A DNA stretch of 64,000 nucleotides, from NCBI RefSeq assembly GCF_040807025.1, contig NC_090953.1:23048997-23112996 (forward strand), read 5' to 3'. The position numbers and the translations under genes were made by a program. Source of the DNA: Struthio camelus. Taxonomy: Eukaryota > Chordata > Aves > Struthioniformes > Struthionidae. Of the stretch, positions 44,103 to 54,200 are shown piece after piece; positions within the stretch are counted from its first letter, which is position 1, and each line of letters opens with the position of its first letter. The notes beneath the pieces were generated by a model. The model had not been told where the DNA came from. It saw only the letters and a list, made by a program, of their open reading frames with translations, and made no database searches.

Positions 44103-47100
44103 CTGGGGAGGCAGGGAGAAAGGTGAGAGGCGGCAGGCGGGGGCCGCAGCCCGCCCGATGCTCCCGGACCATCACCTCGCCGTGCCCACAAACTCCCCAT
44201 CCCAGAGGCCAAAGTCCTCGAGGCAAGGACGTGCCTCGGGATCATCGTGCCCCGCGCGGGGACAGGCACAGCTTCACCCGGCTGGCCACTGTCACAAAGC
44301 AGCGCGCCGTCGGTCGCCGGGAACGATCCGTGGAGGCGGCAGGGCGCAAAAAGGGGAGATGCAGCTCAGTCAAAACAGAGGTTCATGTCTGCGACCGAAA
44401 AACGTCAGGAACCTCTGCTATTGCCAGCCGCAAACACGGCGCCGCTGCAGCTGAGCGCCTGAAAACCGGGCGAGCGGTTTCGAAGTCCCGAGGTTACTTA
44501 GGGAAAAAGCAGGGAGAGGGGAGAAAAGGGCTGGAGAAAGGAAGGGGGGGGGCCGGGAATCAGGCTGGACGGCCTCAGGCGCAGCGGGAGGTTTGCCGGG
44601 GAGAGAGGGCAGCCGGGCTCTCGGTCCCGGCGCGATGCAAAGCGCCTGGGGCCTGGCCCGGCGGTGCGGCCCGAGGGGGCGGCCGGGGCCCCCCCGGCCC
44701 CGCGCAGCGGGGGGACGGCGCGCAGCATCCTCAGGAAAACCTGCAAGCCACGGGGCCTGCCAGAAAGCGCCGGAGCCCGGCTGCCGTCGCTCCCGCTGGC
44801 GGCGGGCGCAGCGCCGTCTCCCGGCTCACAGCCCGTCGCGCCGCGGCGACACCACCGCTTTCTTTGCCCGCGGTGTTAAGCCGGCGGTTTACTGTGGTTT
44901 AGCAGGTCTTTGCGTCCCAGACCGCCGTCTGCAGAAGGAAAAGGCCGTGGCTTTTTTCCCGCTGCCTTAACCGAATCCATTGCAGACTGCTGGGAAACGG
45001 CCGGAAAACCATCCCAGCCCGGCGAGCGCTCGCCCCGCCGCCGCCGCCGAGCCCGCCCTGCAACCGTTCGAGGCCGGCCGCGGCCCGCGAGGGCCCTCGG
45101 TCAGCGGCGCTCCGGCCGGCCCCGGCCCGGGAACGGCCGCCGGGAGGGACGCGGGTTGTCTTTGGAGACTGGCCGGCTGCAGCTCGGCTGGGAAACCATC
45201 TCTGCCCTCCGAGACACGGCCCTAGCGCCGGCTGAGGCTCTGACACCAGTTTTTCCCCTCCTTCCGCTTATTTTTGTAGCTCGGTTTCGAAAGAATCCGG
45301 CCTGGCTCTCGCCCCGCATTCCTCCCCCCTGGTTCGCGCCAGGGCTGTCCGCCCGAAAACACCGCCGTCCCGGCTTTTTCCTCCCCTCTCCCTGCTCCGG
45401 CCGGGCGCGCGGGAGCAGAGGCGGCGGTCCCCGCGCCGTGCCGGCCCCGGGGCAGCAACGCGGCCTCCTGGCCTGCCACCGCCCCGGCCCCGGAGCGAGC
45501 CGGGCAGGAGGAGGAGGAGGAGGAGCTCCGAGGAAGCAAAGGTTGGAGGCCAAATCCTGCCTTCCGCTCTGCCCACGCGGCCTCGCTTCCGGCCCGGATG
45601 CGGCCCCTCGTCTCAGGCAGATACCCCCAGCCACAAGCAAAGCGTGCCGAGGAGCGGGAGGGAGGAAGCGGCCACGGCCGAGCTGCCTCCTCCGCTGCCC
45701 CCTTCTCCTTCCCACGGTCCGCCAGAGGGACCGAGCGGGCCAGGGACGGCCCGCCGTGCCCCCAAATCCACCTCCCAGGGCCGGCGTAGCGCCCCGCCGC
45801 CGTGCCTCGGGGCCGGGCAGGGGGTCCCGCCCTGCGGCCGCCCGGACGTCAGCCCCGCTCGCGCACCCGTGCAAGGGGACGGCGCTAAAACACCCCGAAA
45901 CCAGCCTGCTCGCCCCTCGCCCGGGGCTCCCGCGCTCCTCCTCGCTGCCCAGCCGAGCGGCACCCCCGGGCCTAACGCCGGGAACCCAGCTGCCCCAGAC
46001 AGCCGGGTGCTGCCTCTACCCCTCCAGTTTCCGAAGGGGCAGGGGCACGCTCTTGAACAGTTTGGGCCCGGCTGTCCCCAAAAGGCCCAGCGGGTCCCCT
46101 CCCCGGAGGGCAGGAGGAGGCGCGCGTGGTGAGACCGGCGGGGAGGAAGGCGAGGGCGCCCGCCTGCCCCTGCCCCGCGCGGCCCCGGCCCTCCGAGCCC
46201 TGCAAGGGCCCAGGCTCTGCCCCACGTCCCCGAGACGCGCTGCGCCGGCCGAGGACAGGCACCCCCCCGGCCGCTCTCCGACGAGGACAGGGTCCCCGTG
46301 GCGCGGCCGGCAGGCGAAGCCGTGGGGCTGGGCGATCCTGGACGCGATGCTGCCCGTCCCCGTCGCCCGCGCAGCACGGGGCTGCGGTCCCCGTCCTCCT
46401 CCCCGCGCTGCTCCCACCCGCAGCCCCCTCGACTGCCTGGGGCCATCGCAGGGGGCAGGGGCCGTGGAGCCGCCCCCAGCAAGCACCAGGCTGGGGCCGA
46501 CCCTCCGAGGGAGACGGACGCGCTCCCCGGAGAGCGTGGCAGCCCTCTTACCTTTCTGGAGGTGGATGATGTCCGGGAAGTTGGAGAGGAGCCCCTGGTA
46601 CAAAGAGAGAGTGTCCAGCATGAGGAACAGGTCGTTCTTGGGCTGCTCAGCAAACATCTCCCCCACGGTCTCGTACGTCTTGCCCGTGTGGGAGATGGCG
46701 TTGTTGAGGGCGTCTGAGCTGTACGGGGGGTCCATGTGGAAGGAGTAGCTGATGGCTTGGAAAGCATTGCCGAGCTTCTGGAACTCCTTGCGGAAACCCC
46801 CCACGTGCTTGCGCACCAGCTCCGAGGCCACGTTGGTCAGCTGCAGGACGCTGTCGTCCATCTTCTTGCTGAAAGCCTTGAAGGCATCCACACGGTCCTC
46901 CACGTCCTGCAGGTCCTGGTGCTCCGTGGGGATCTGGAGGGTGAGCAGGAAGCTGGCCCCCACCATCTCGTCCTTCTCTGCCCGCCGTTTGCCCAGCTTC
47001 CACTGCTTCTCATCGCGGCAGCAGAGGAAGTGCTGGAAGCCCTCATACTGGGAGAGGACGGGGTGGCTGGTCATGTGGTCCATCCACAAGATCAGCCGCC

Positions 47101-47989
47101 GTTTGCGCTTCTCAATGAAGTCCTCCTCAAAGCGGCCGGTGGCCTGCTTCTCAGGCAGGTGGGGCACCGAGATCACCGTGAACTTGTGCAGGAGGCGGTT
47201 GTACAGCCAGTCAAAGTGCTTGTACCGCCGGTAGACGGGAGAGTTGATGTTGCTGGGGGTCAGCTTGTAGGAGATGTAGCTCTTGATGCCTTTGAATTTG
47301 GTTTGCTTGGTTGGGTCCTCCACGGAGCAGATGAAGGGGTGGGGATTCGCCCGCCACTGGGGGCCTTTGGAGCCCATCTCAATGCAGTACACCTCTGCGA
47401 TCTTGGACATCAGAGGCACATCGCCCAGGATGAAGGCTTCCACCCCAGAGCGGACGAAGCAGGAGAAGCGGTTGAGGTTCCTCCCCACCACGCTGCCCCT
47501 CTTGGAGGAGCTCATGCTGTCCTGCCTCTCCAGCGCCGGCTTGGGGCGGTAGCCGGCGTGCTGGTGCGAGTAAGCCGTGGGGTACTGCAGCGTGGGCGAA
47601 GGGTGCCCATTGGTGCCTGGAGTGCTCCGAGGCTCCTCCACCACTGTGCAGGCATCATCCCAGTCATCCCAGTCGTCGTCATCGTCGTCCTCAAAACTGC
47701 CCTGGTAGGAGACACTGGGGTTGGTCGGAGCCACGTAGAAGGAGGAGTCGTGCCCAGGGGAGCCGGCGGGGCTGTGAGAATAGTCCGTATAATTGGAGCC
47801 TGACCTGGACCGGAGGATTTCGACATAGGAGGCAGGGAAGAGGCCTGTCTCTCCGCGGCTGTTTTTACCCTGTAACCACCCATCCAGGGAGTTCTCGCTG
47901 AAGATCACGAGCTCCTCGTTCTCCTGGATGCTGATTTCCTCTTTGTTTTCGCTCTGGAAATTGTAAAGTGCTCTGGCTTTCAACGCCAT
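43849..47989 (-). CDS. SNX33: SNX33 (sorting nexin 33), two coding exons
   Basis: A cytoplasmic endocytic adaptor that binds phosphoinositides, tubulates membranes and recruits WASP and dynamin through its SH3 domain. On the - strand the coding exons are 47989-46552 and 44102-43849, joined by a GT-AG intron with one base carried over, giving 563 residues (human 574). Domains: SH3 at 1-61 (ALYNF, DGWLQG, GLFPASYVEIL); a linker with an acidic run at about 99-112 (D-rich, WDDWDD); PX at about 218-328 (VYRRYKHFDWLYNRL, PHLPEKQ, RKRRLILWMDHM); and a BAR domain from about 350 to the end YDNL. The start is the ATG opening MALKARALYNF, identical in layout to human. The linker after SH3 is about ten residues shorter than in human. 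An in-frame ATG at 48115 lies upstream but would add unconserved residues. Confidence 0.95.
44103..46551. other. SNX33 intron
   Basis: A 2.4 kb, very GC-rich intron. The donor on the - strand is aaag|gtaaga at 46551 and the acceptor ends at 44103. Long frames on both strands (for example 44910-46748) are composition artefacts. No RNA gene or mobile element was recognised. Confidence 0.8.
46552..47989 (-). CDS. SNX33: SNX33 coding exon 1 (SH3, PX, most of BAR)
   Basis: A 1438-base coding stretch holding residues 1-479 plus one base, ending FPDIIHLQKG across the junction. The context around its ATG is gccATGg. It holds almost the whole protein, as in mammals, where one large exon also carries SH3 and PX. 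Confidence 0.95.
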
Positions 47990-48013
47990 GGCCGTTCCCA
48001 GGGGGACGGTGTA

Positions 48014-48428
48014 ACTCAATCCCCGCAGCAAAAAAACAACAACAACAAAAAAAACAATAAACCAACAACAATACCTCCAGATAGTCCAAGGGTCGCTGCT
48101 AGACCCAGCCGTCACGCACTTCAGTGGCTTGGGACCTGCTACCGAGCTGTGGGAAAAGGCTTAGCCGATTTCACACAGAAATAAAAAAGATATAAATCCT
48201 CTAACATCTGACACCAAGGTCTGTACATTCAAGTAACTCCAGCGATCTAAGTGCACCAATTTAAGAAAACATTCCTTGGGCAACCAAAAAACATGTTTCG
48301 TTCCACTCCCTCCTTCTACGTGATATAAACCTCGGCCGGACAAACAGACATCCCGAAGTCTGCCATTTCCCCGGAGCTTTTATCTTGCTGGGTCGTTGGT
48401 CCCGCCGCCGTCTTGGTTTTAACTTACG
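48014..48428 (-). promoter_or_regulatory. Candidate SNX33 5'UTR intron
   Basis: On the SNX33 strand a full-consensus donor GTAAGT lies at 48427-48422, and a T-rich tract ends at gattgag|ttac near 48015, 26 bases before the start codon. A non-coding first exon upstream of 48428, in or next to the CpG island, would therefore splice to the coding exon. The acceptor is weak (purines between the T tract and AG), so this is tentative. Confidence 0.3.
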
Positions 48429-48691
48429 TTAAGAAAAGATCTTGATCCAAATTAGGAAATCCAAAGTGACTTTCACAGGACTCTTCTTCGAGATCCGTGT
48501 TTAAAATACACAAATTCACTTCCCAGCGAGGAAATCCAGCGCAGCTCGGAGTCAGCGGGCGCCTGGAAATCGCCGGGAAGCAAACCCAAACACAACACAA
48601 CCTCCCGGTGATCCCAGCACAAGTATTTTGCAATTCCTTTCCGGGAGGCCTTTTTTTTTTTTTTTTCTCACGAAATCCGCAGACCTCTAGT

Positions 48692-48737
48692 GGGACGGAC
48701 GGACGGACGGACGGACGGACGGGCGGGCGGGCGGGCG
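48692..48737 (+). repeat. (GGAC)n then (GGGC)n simple repeat
   Basis: About seven GGAC units run directly into about four GGGC units, at the edge of the SNX33 CpG island. A change at the A position of the unit could convert one to the other. Confidence 0.9.
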
Positions 48738-48917
48738 CAGAAGGAAAAGGGGGAGCAGCGAGCCCAGCCCGGCCGGGGCAGCTGGCGGCGCCGGTCCCGC
48801 CGCCGCCGCGGTCTCCGCCGCCCGGTGCCCGGTGCGCGCTGCGCGGCCGCTGCGGAGCGGGGACGGCGGGCCGCGGGGCCGCCCTCAGCGCATGGCCGGG
48901 CACGGGCTCCCGGGGCC

Positions 48918-48918
<1 letters not shown>

Positions 48919-48976
<58 letters not shown>

Positions 48977-48977
48977 C
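48919..48977 (+). repeat. (CCG)n trinucleotide repeat
   Basis: About nineteen uninterrupted CCG/GCC units upstream of SNX33, in the CpG island. A second, shorter CCG cluster lies at 49183-49224. CCG/CGG tracts of this kind in 5' regions can expand and methylate in other genes; whether this one lies in the SNX33 5'UTR is unknown. Confidence 0.93.
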
Positions 48978-49259
48978 GGGCTGCGCTGCCGCTGCCCGGT
49001 GTCGGTGCCGCTTCTGCTGCCGCTGCCCGTCGCCCGCTGCCGCTGCCGGTGCCGGTGCCGGGCTCGCCGCAGCCCGCCGTGCCGTGCGGCAGCGCCCAGC
49101 TCCCCGGTTTGCGGCCCGGCGGCGGCGGGCAGGGCCCGGCAGGTCGCACGCTGCCCTCTGCAGGCGCCGGCCCGGCGGGGCCCCGCCGCCGCCGCCCCCG
49201 CCGCCGCCGCCGCCGCCGCCGCCCCGGCCTCCCCGGCCCGGCGCCCCCGGCCCGCATGG

Positions 49260-49975
49260 CCCCGACGTCCCCGCCCCCGGGGTCCCGGTGCCCCTGTCCC
49301 ACATGTCCCCAACATCCCGTCCCCGGGGTCCCAGCACCCCTCTCCCAGATATCCCCAACGTCCCTGCCTTGGGGTCCCAGTGCCCCTGGCCCGCATGTCC
49401 TGCATGTCCCTGCCCCGGGGTCCTGGTGCCCCTGGCCCACATGTCCCTAACGTCCTTGCCCCCAGGGTCCCAGCACCCCTGTCCCACATGTCCCCAATGT
49501 CCCCGTCCCCGGGGTCCCAGCACCCCTGTCCCACATGTCCCCAACGTCCCCGTCCCCGGGGTCCCAGCACCCCTGTCCCAGATATCCCCAACGTCCCTGC
49601 CTTGGGGTCCCAGTGCCCCTGGCCTGCATGTCCTGCATGTCCCTGCCCCGGGGTCCTGGTGCCCCTGTCCCACATGTCCCCAACGTCCCTGCCCCGGGGT
49701 CCTGGTGCCCCTGTCCCACATGTCCCCAACGTCCCTGCCCCCGGGGTCCTGGCGCCCCTGTCCCGCATGTCCCCAACATCCCCGCCCCCGGGGTCCTGGT
49801 GCCCCTGTCCCGCATGTCCCCAACATCCCCACCCCCGGGGTCCCAGCACCCCTGTCCCACATGTCCCCAACATCCCCACCCCCGGGGTCCCAGCACCCCT
49901 GTCCCGCATGTCCCCAACGTCCCCGCCCCCGGGGTCCTGGCGCCCCTGTCCCGCATGTCCCCAATGTCCCTGCCG
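49260..49975 (+). repeat. 46-47-bp minisatellite between SNX33 and SNUPN
   Basis: About fifteen imperfect copies of a unit with ccccggggtcc, (t/c)gg(t/c)gcccctg or cagcacccctg, tcccacatgtcccc, then aacgtcc. Spacing between matched copies is 47 bases (for example 49746 to 49793). Copies at 49340-49420 and 49590-49650 share a variant block, so the array also has higher-order structure. Frames are open on both strands throughout and do not represent genes. Confidence 0.9.
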
Positions 49976-50369
49976 TTTCCCAGCGCCATCGTCCTCCCCT
50001 TCCCACTTTGCAGGCAGCCTTCCCCATCCGCACCCGCGGGGGGTGTCTGCCGTGGGGCGCTGGGCCTGCCCCCCACTCGTCCTTGTGCCATGGGCTGCCC
50101 GGCACTGCCTGCTTCCCAGAGCCACCGTCCCACGCCCGACCGGAGGGCCCGCGGGGGCACTGGCGGTGGTGGCTGCCCCGAAGGCACCCAGGGGGCACCC
50201 ACAGCACGTCCCCCCCCGGGCCAGGGCCAGGGCCCGGGGGCAGGTAGCGTGTCATGGGGCAGGCAGGGCGCTAAGGGACGGCGCTACGGGGCAGTGCTGT
50301 GGGGCAGAGCTTTGGGGCCAGCGGGGTGTCAAGGGGTAGTGCTAGGGGGCAGGCAGGGTGCTATGGGGT

Positions 50370-50830
50370 GATGTTATGGGGCCGGCAAGGTGCTGTGGGG
50401 GGATGGCGGCACGATGGGCAGTTCTGTGGGGCCAACAGAGCGATGTGGGGCTGACGACTGCGCTGTGGGGCAGGCAGGGCCCCGTGGGGCCGGCGGGGGC
50501 CGAGGGCAGCGCTGTGGGGTCGGCGGGGCTCCGTGGGGCCGGCGGGGGCCGCGGGCAGCGCTGTGGGGCCGGCGGGGCTCCGTGGGGCTGGCGGGGGCCG
50601 CGGGCGGCGCTGTGGGGCAGGCAAAGCCCCATGGGGCAGGCAGAGAGAGGCCATAGGCAGCACTGTGGGGCAGGCAGGGCCCTGTGGGGCCGGCGGGGCC
50701 CCGTGGGGCTGGCGGGGGCCGCGGGCGGCGCTGTGGGGCGGGCGGGGCCCCGTGGGGCAGGCAGAGAGAGGCCATAGGCAGCACTGTGGGGCAGGCAGGG
50801 CCCCGTGGGGCCGGCGGGGCCCCGTGGGGC
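50370..50830 (+). repeat. GC-rich higher-order tandem repeat upstream of SNUPN
   Basis: Short GTGGGGCCGGCGGGG-like units are arranged in larger repeats of about 121 bases (ggggctggcggggg at 50584 and again at 50705, each followed by a gaggccataggcagcac marker). Simpler, more diverged units extend back to about 50260. It ends just before the SNUPN core promoter. Confidence 0.85.
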
Positions 50831-50851
50831 CGCGGGCGGCGCTGCGCGTAT

Positions 50852-51093
50852 GATGATGGCGGCGCTGGGGCTGATGGCGGAGCCGGCAGGGGGCGGGGCG
50901 GGGCCGGCAGGGGGCGGGGCCGGCAGGGGGCGGGGCGGGGCTGTGCGCGCCCCCGCGCGGCCTGACCCGCCACATCCTGCCCGGTGCCGCCTGTCCCTCG
51001 GCGGGCGGCGGCGCGGCCGGAAGTGCGTCAGGCGCGCGGGCGGAAGGGGCGGGCGGCGGCGCGGGCAGTGCGCGTGCGCGGGCCGGCGTTGCC
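50852..51093 (+). promoter_or_regulatory. SNUPN core promoter (TATA-less, CpG island)
   Basis: Motifs in order: a YY1-type GATGATGGCGGC (about 50852-50863); three GGGGGCGGGG Sp1/KLF boxes between 50886 and 50940; an ETS site CCGGAAGTG (51017-51025); and a perfect NRF1 palindrome TGCGCGTGCGCG (51069-51080) 14 bases before the start codon. This is the usual set for a housekeeping gene with dispersed initiation. If NRF1 acts upstream of the start site the 5'UTR must be very short; otherwise the site lies inside it. Confidence 0.65.
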
Positions 51094-51251
51094 ATGGAGG
51101 AGCTGAGCGAGGCGCTGGCGGCCCGCGTCGCCGTCTCGGCGGCGCCCAACAGCCCGGCGGCGCCGCACCCCCGCTTCGCCGCCTACAAGGCCCGCGGCCG
51201 CGGCCTGGGGCAGGCCGAGCGCCGCCAGCGCCTCCTCCGCCTCCAGCGAGC
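51094..51251 (+). CDS. SNUPN: SNUPN coding exon 1
   Basis: Residues 1-52 plus two bases, MEELSEALA to [10 protein letters not shown] context gccATGg. The donor is gagc|gtaagg. It holds the first half of the importin-beta-binding domain. Confidence 0.95.
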
Positions 51252-54200
51252 GTAAGGGCCCGCCGGGGCCGCGCCGCGGGCAGGGGGGCGGCCGGGCCGG
51301 GCCTGGGCCGCGGCCGGGCGGCGGGGGCGAGCCCGTCCCTCCGTCCGTCCGTCCCGCGGCTCACGGGGGCGGGGGGCGGTTGCGGGGACTGCGCCTCCTC
51401 CCGCCCTCCCTAGCGGCGGAGGGGTAGCCAGCCCCTAAGGAGCGCGGAGGGGCAGGGAAGTGCCCGGCCGCCTGCCGCGGAGGCAAAGCAGGACTGTTTT
51501 CTCCTCGGCAGGAGGCGGCTCGACTACGTGAACCATGCCAGGAGGCTGGCAGAGGATGACTGGGCAGGAGTCGAGAGCGAGGAGGAAGAGGAGGCGGAGG
51601 AAGGTGCGAATGAGGAGGAGATGGAGGTGGATGTTCCTCGGAAGCTGCCCAAGCGCTATGCCAATCAGGTGAGGAGCTGTCCCCATCCCTGTGACAGGGT
51701 GGGGATGGGGCTGCGGTGCTGAGCAAGGTGACGAACGTGGCGAGGTTAACGTTGTGGGGGGTCGCGGTGAATATATTCCTGTCTGGCGTGCTCTAGGTGA
51801 TGGGTGTGTTGGGGCTGAGAGCAGTGTGTCCTAGCTGGGTGCTCAGTGCAGAACCACTACTCATCTCTCTTTCCTCTGAGACGTGCTGTCTTCAAATGGA
51901 GGACAGGCTGAGATGGATTGGCTGGGTTCCTTGCGAGATTTCAGCTCTGCTAGAGACACTTATGTCCCACTGTGCAATACTTGATTAAAGATTCTATCTC
52001 TCCTCCCATCAGGTACAGCTGGAGAGGAAGGGAAACCTCAACTGATGGGTGTTTTTAGCCTTGGCACTATATTGGTTCTAAAAGACCTACAGCCTCCCAG
52101 GTGATCATAGCCAGGAAATCTCAGGGGTCTGAAGAGGCTCACTTGTCTAGTCCCTTTACTCCTTTATTTAGCAATCTCTAAGGTCTGCTGCATATTTAAA
52201 ATAATAATTAAAAAACAACAACAACAACAAAGGGCTGAAGCGAGGCTGGAAAAGGGATTAAGGTACTGGGATGCAAAAGTGAGTACTGTGGGTCTTGTGC
52301 TGTACTCTGAATTTCAGCTGGCAGCTGGGAAGTAAGAGAAAGGCTTGGGGGAAGAGTTTGTTTTGCAGGTTGGTTAGAAGGAGCCATGCTCCTATGGTGC
52401 TGTATTGCAGGGTGATGAGCAATACACATTGCCTCTGTGGCACCCAGTATAAACCAAGTCAAAACCTTCTTGCTTTGTTCTTGAGCTGTGAGTTTTCCAT
52501 AACTTCAGGAGAGCTGTTACTAACTGCCTTTTTGGGGGGGTTTCTCCTCAGCTGATGCTGTCTGAGTGGCTGGTAGATGTCCCTTTGGATCTGGAGCAAG
52601 AGTGGGTTGTAGTGGTGTGCCCCACAGGGAGAAGGGCACTGGTTGTGGCATCCAAGGTAAGAGAGAGCAGTGGTGAAGTCTCACCACCTGGTAAAGGACC
52701 TGTATGTGTCTGTTACGTCATCATGCCAACATGACATGAAACCAAAGGCTGGCCTGTGTGTCTTGCCTGCCTTGTGCTGTGGGAGCCGTGTGGGGCTGAA
52801 ACTCTCCTTGAACTGAAAGAATTTGGGCGCTGAGAGATGTGGTAGTAACAGAGCCGTATCTAATGGTGAGTACTGCTCTCCTCTGACAGGCTGCTTGGAG
52901 GTGGTTGTAACGGAGACCTGGGTTTCAAAGCCTTGGGTGCAGTCAGACGTGTGGCATGAGAGCAGGGAGACTGGCCTTGACTTTTCTCTCTCCCACTTCC
53001 TTGCAGGGCTCAACAGCAGCTTACACCAAGAGTGGCTTCTGTGTCAACAGGTTCCCGTCCCTGCTGCCGGGTGGGAACCGGCACAATTCGCTAAATGAGA
53101 AAGGTAATGATCTGAAGAGGCCATTGAAATAGATGAAGGAGAACAAGCCTGCTTCTCCGTGTGTGTGTGTGTGTCTGCCTGCATGACAGGCTCAGTGCTG
53201 CTCCTCCAGCTCCCGCAGGCCCAGCAGAGCTGTACCCTTTTCTGGTGCCAGGGATTATTAGCTTCAGCCCTGTTCGTGAATCTGTGGGGATAACTAGACA
53301 TGGACGATCTCGGACACCTTTATGCTACACAAGAACAACTTTTTATCAGCTGCCTGCTCACCTGATGCTCTTAAACCTCAGCATCTTCCTCCCTTTTAAG
53401 TACCAGAGCTGTGTACAGTATCTTTCCAGTGACCCCTTGGTGCTGATGTTTCTCAAGTTAAAGGGTGTAGCTTTTCTTGCTAAGAAGGAGGATGGCCTTT
53501 CTCAATATCCCATACAGTTGCATTGCTTGCCCTGAGGAGGGTTTATCAATGGATAGGTGCCTTATTCTGAAATGTGCTTTTGATTGAAGTTCTTGAGCTT
53601 GCGGGGCTCTTAAAGCTAAGCTTTTTGTGGTCATGCCTTCTGTTCAGCAGAAGGGAGTCTCTGCCTGTCTCAGGCTTCCATCAGTGCTAGGGTTTAATGC
53701 AGGAGAGATTTGATCTAATTAAATTGCCTTTTGGGTTTGGTAGTATCTGGAGCGTGTCTGGATCTCCCTGTGTCTGTGTGCAGTTTACAGCATCTTGGAC
53801 TGCATCTACAATGAGGCGCAGCAGACGTACTATATCCTGGATGTGATGTGCTGGAGAGGACACCCTGTTTACGACTGCCAGGTACTGAATCCCTCCCGTG
53901 TGCCCTGGTCTCTTTTTTGTCACCTGTTCTGTGAGCCGCTCTGCAGCCGGAGCTGGATGCAGCCCATTGTGCAGAAGGATGAATCTTTCATCTAAATGCC
54001 AGCATCTTTACAGCTTGTGGGCCAGCGGTTACTGGAATAACTGGGCAAACCTTTTGGGGATGCCAGGGAAGCTCACAGAGTTTGGGGTGCTGGTTGGTTC
54101 TACAGGGCTGAGCTGAATTTTTAAATCTCCTGGGCAGGTGTAGAGGAATGGAGAAACAAAGTTCCCCATGCCAGGCACTCAAAAAGTCCGTGAGAGCTAC

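Larger units (their letters stand above)
47990..51093. promoter_or_regulatory. Head-to-head promoter interval of SNX33 and SNUPN
   Basis: The two start codons face away from each other across 3.1 kb. The interval holds a T-rich (on the SNX33 strand) stretch at 48030-48065 that looks like a polypyrimidine tract, GGAC/GGGC and CCG simple repeats (48690-49225), a 47-base minisatellite (49260-49975), a 121-base higher-order repeat (50370-50830) and the SNUPN core promoter. CpG is dense from about 48650. In human, IMP3 lies here; no intact IMP3 frame is present. Confidence 0.7.

Noticed and set aside
46016-46551. SNX33 frame continuing past its first coding exon into the intron
   Set aside because: Similarity to SNX33 stops exactly at the gtaaga donor and resumes in frame at 44102 with AFAKVKESQ.
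47990-48115. Extension of SNX33 by 42 residues from an upstream in-frame ATG
   Set aside because: The added residues cross a T-rich stretch that looks like a splice polypyrimidine tract, are not SNX33-like, and the downstream ATG gives the conserved MALKxRALY start.
48690-50339. Long frames rich in Pro, Cys, Arg and Gly on both strands between SNX33 and SNUPN
   Set aside because: They follow the 47-base minisatellite and CCG tracts; the same repeat is read in different frames, so translation is not conserved.
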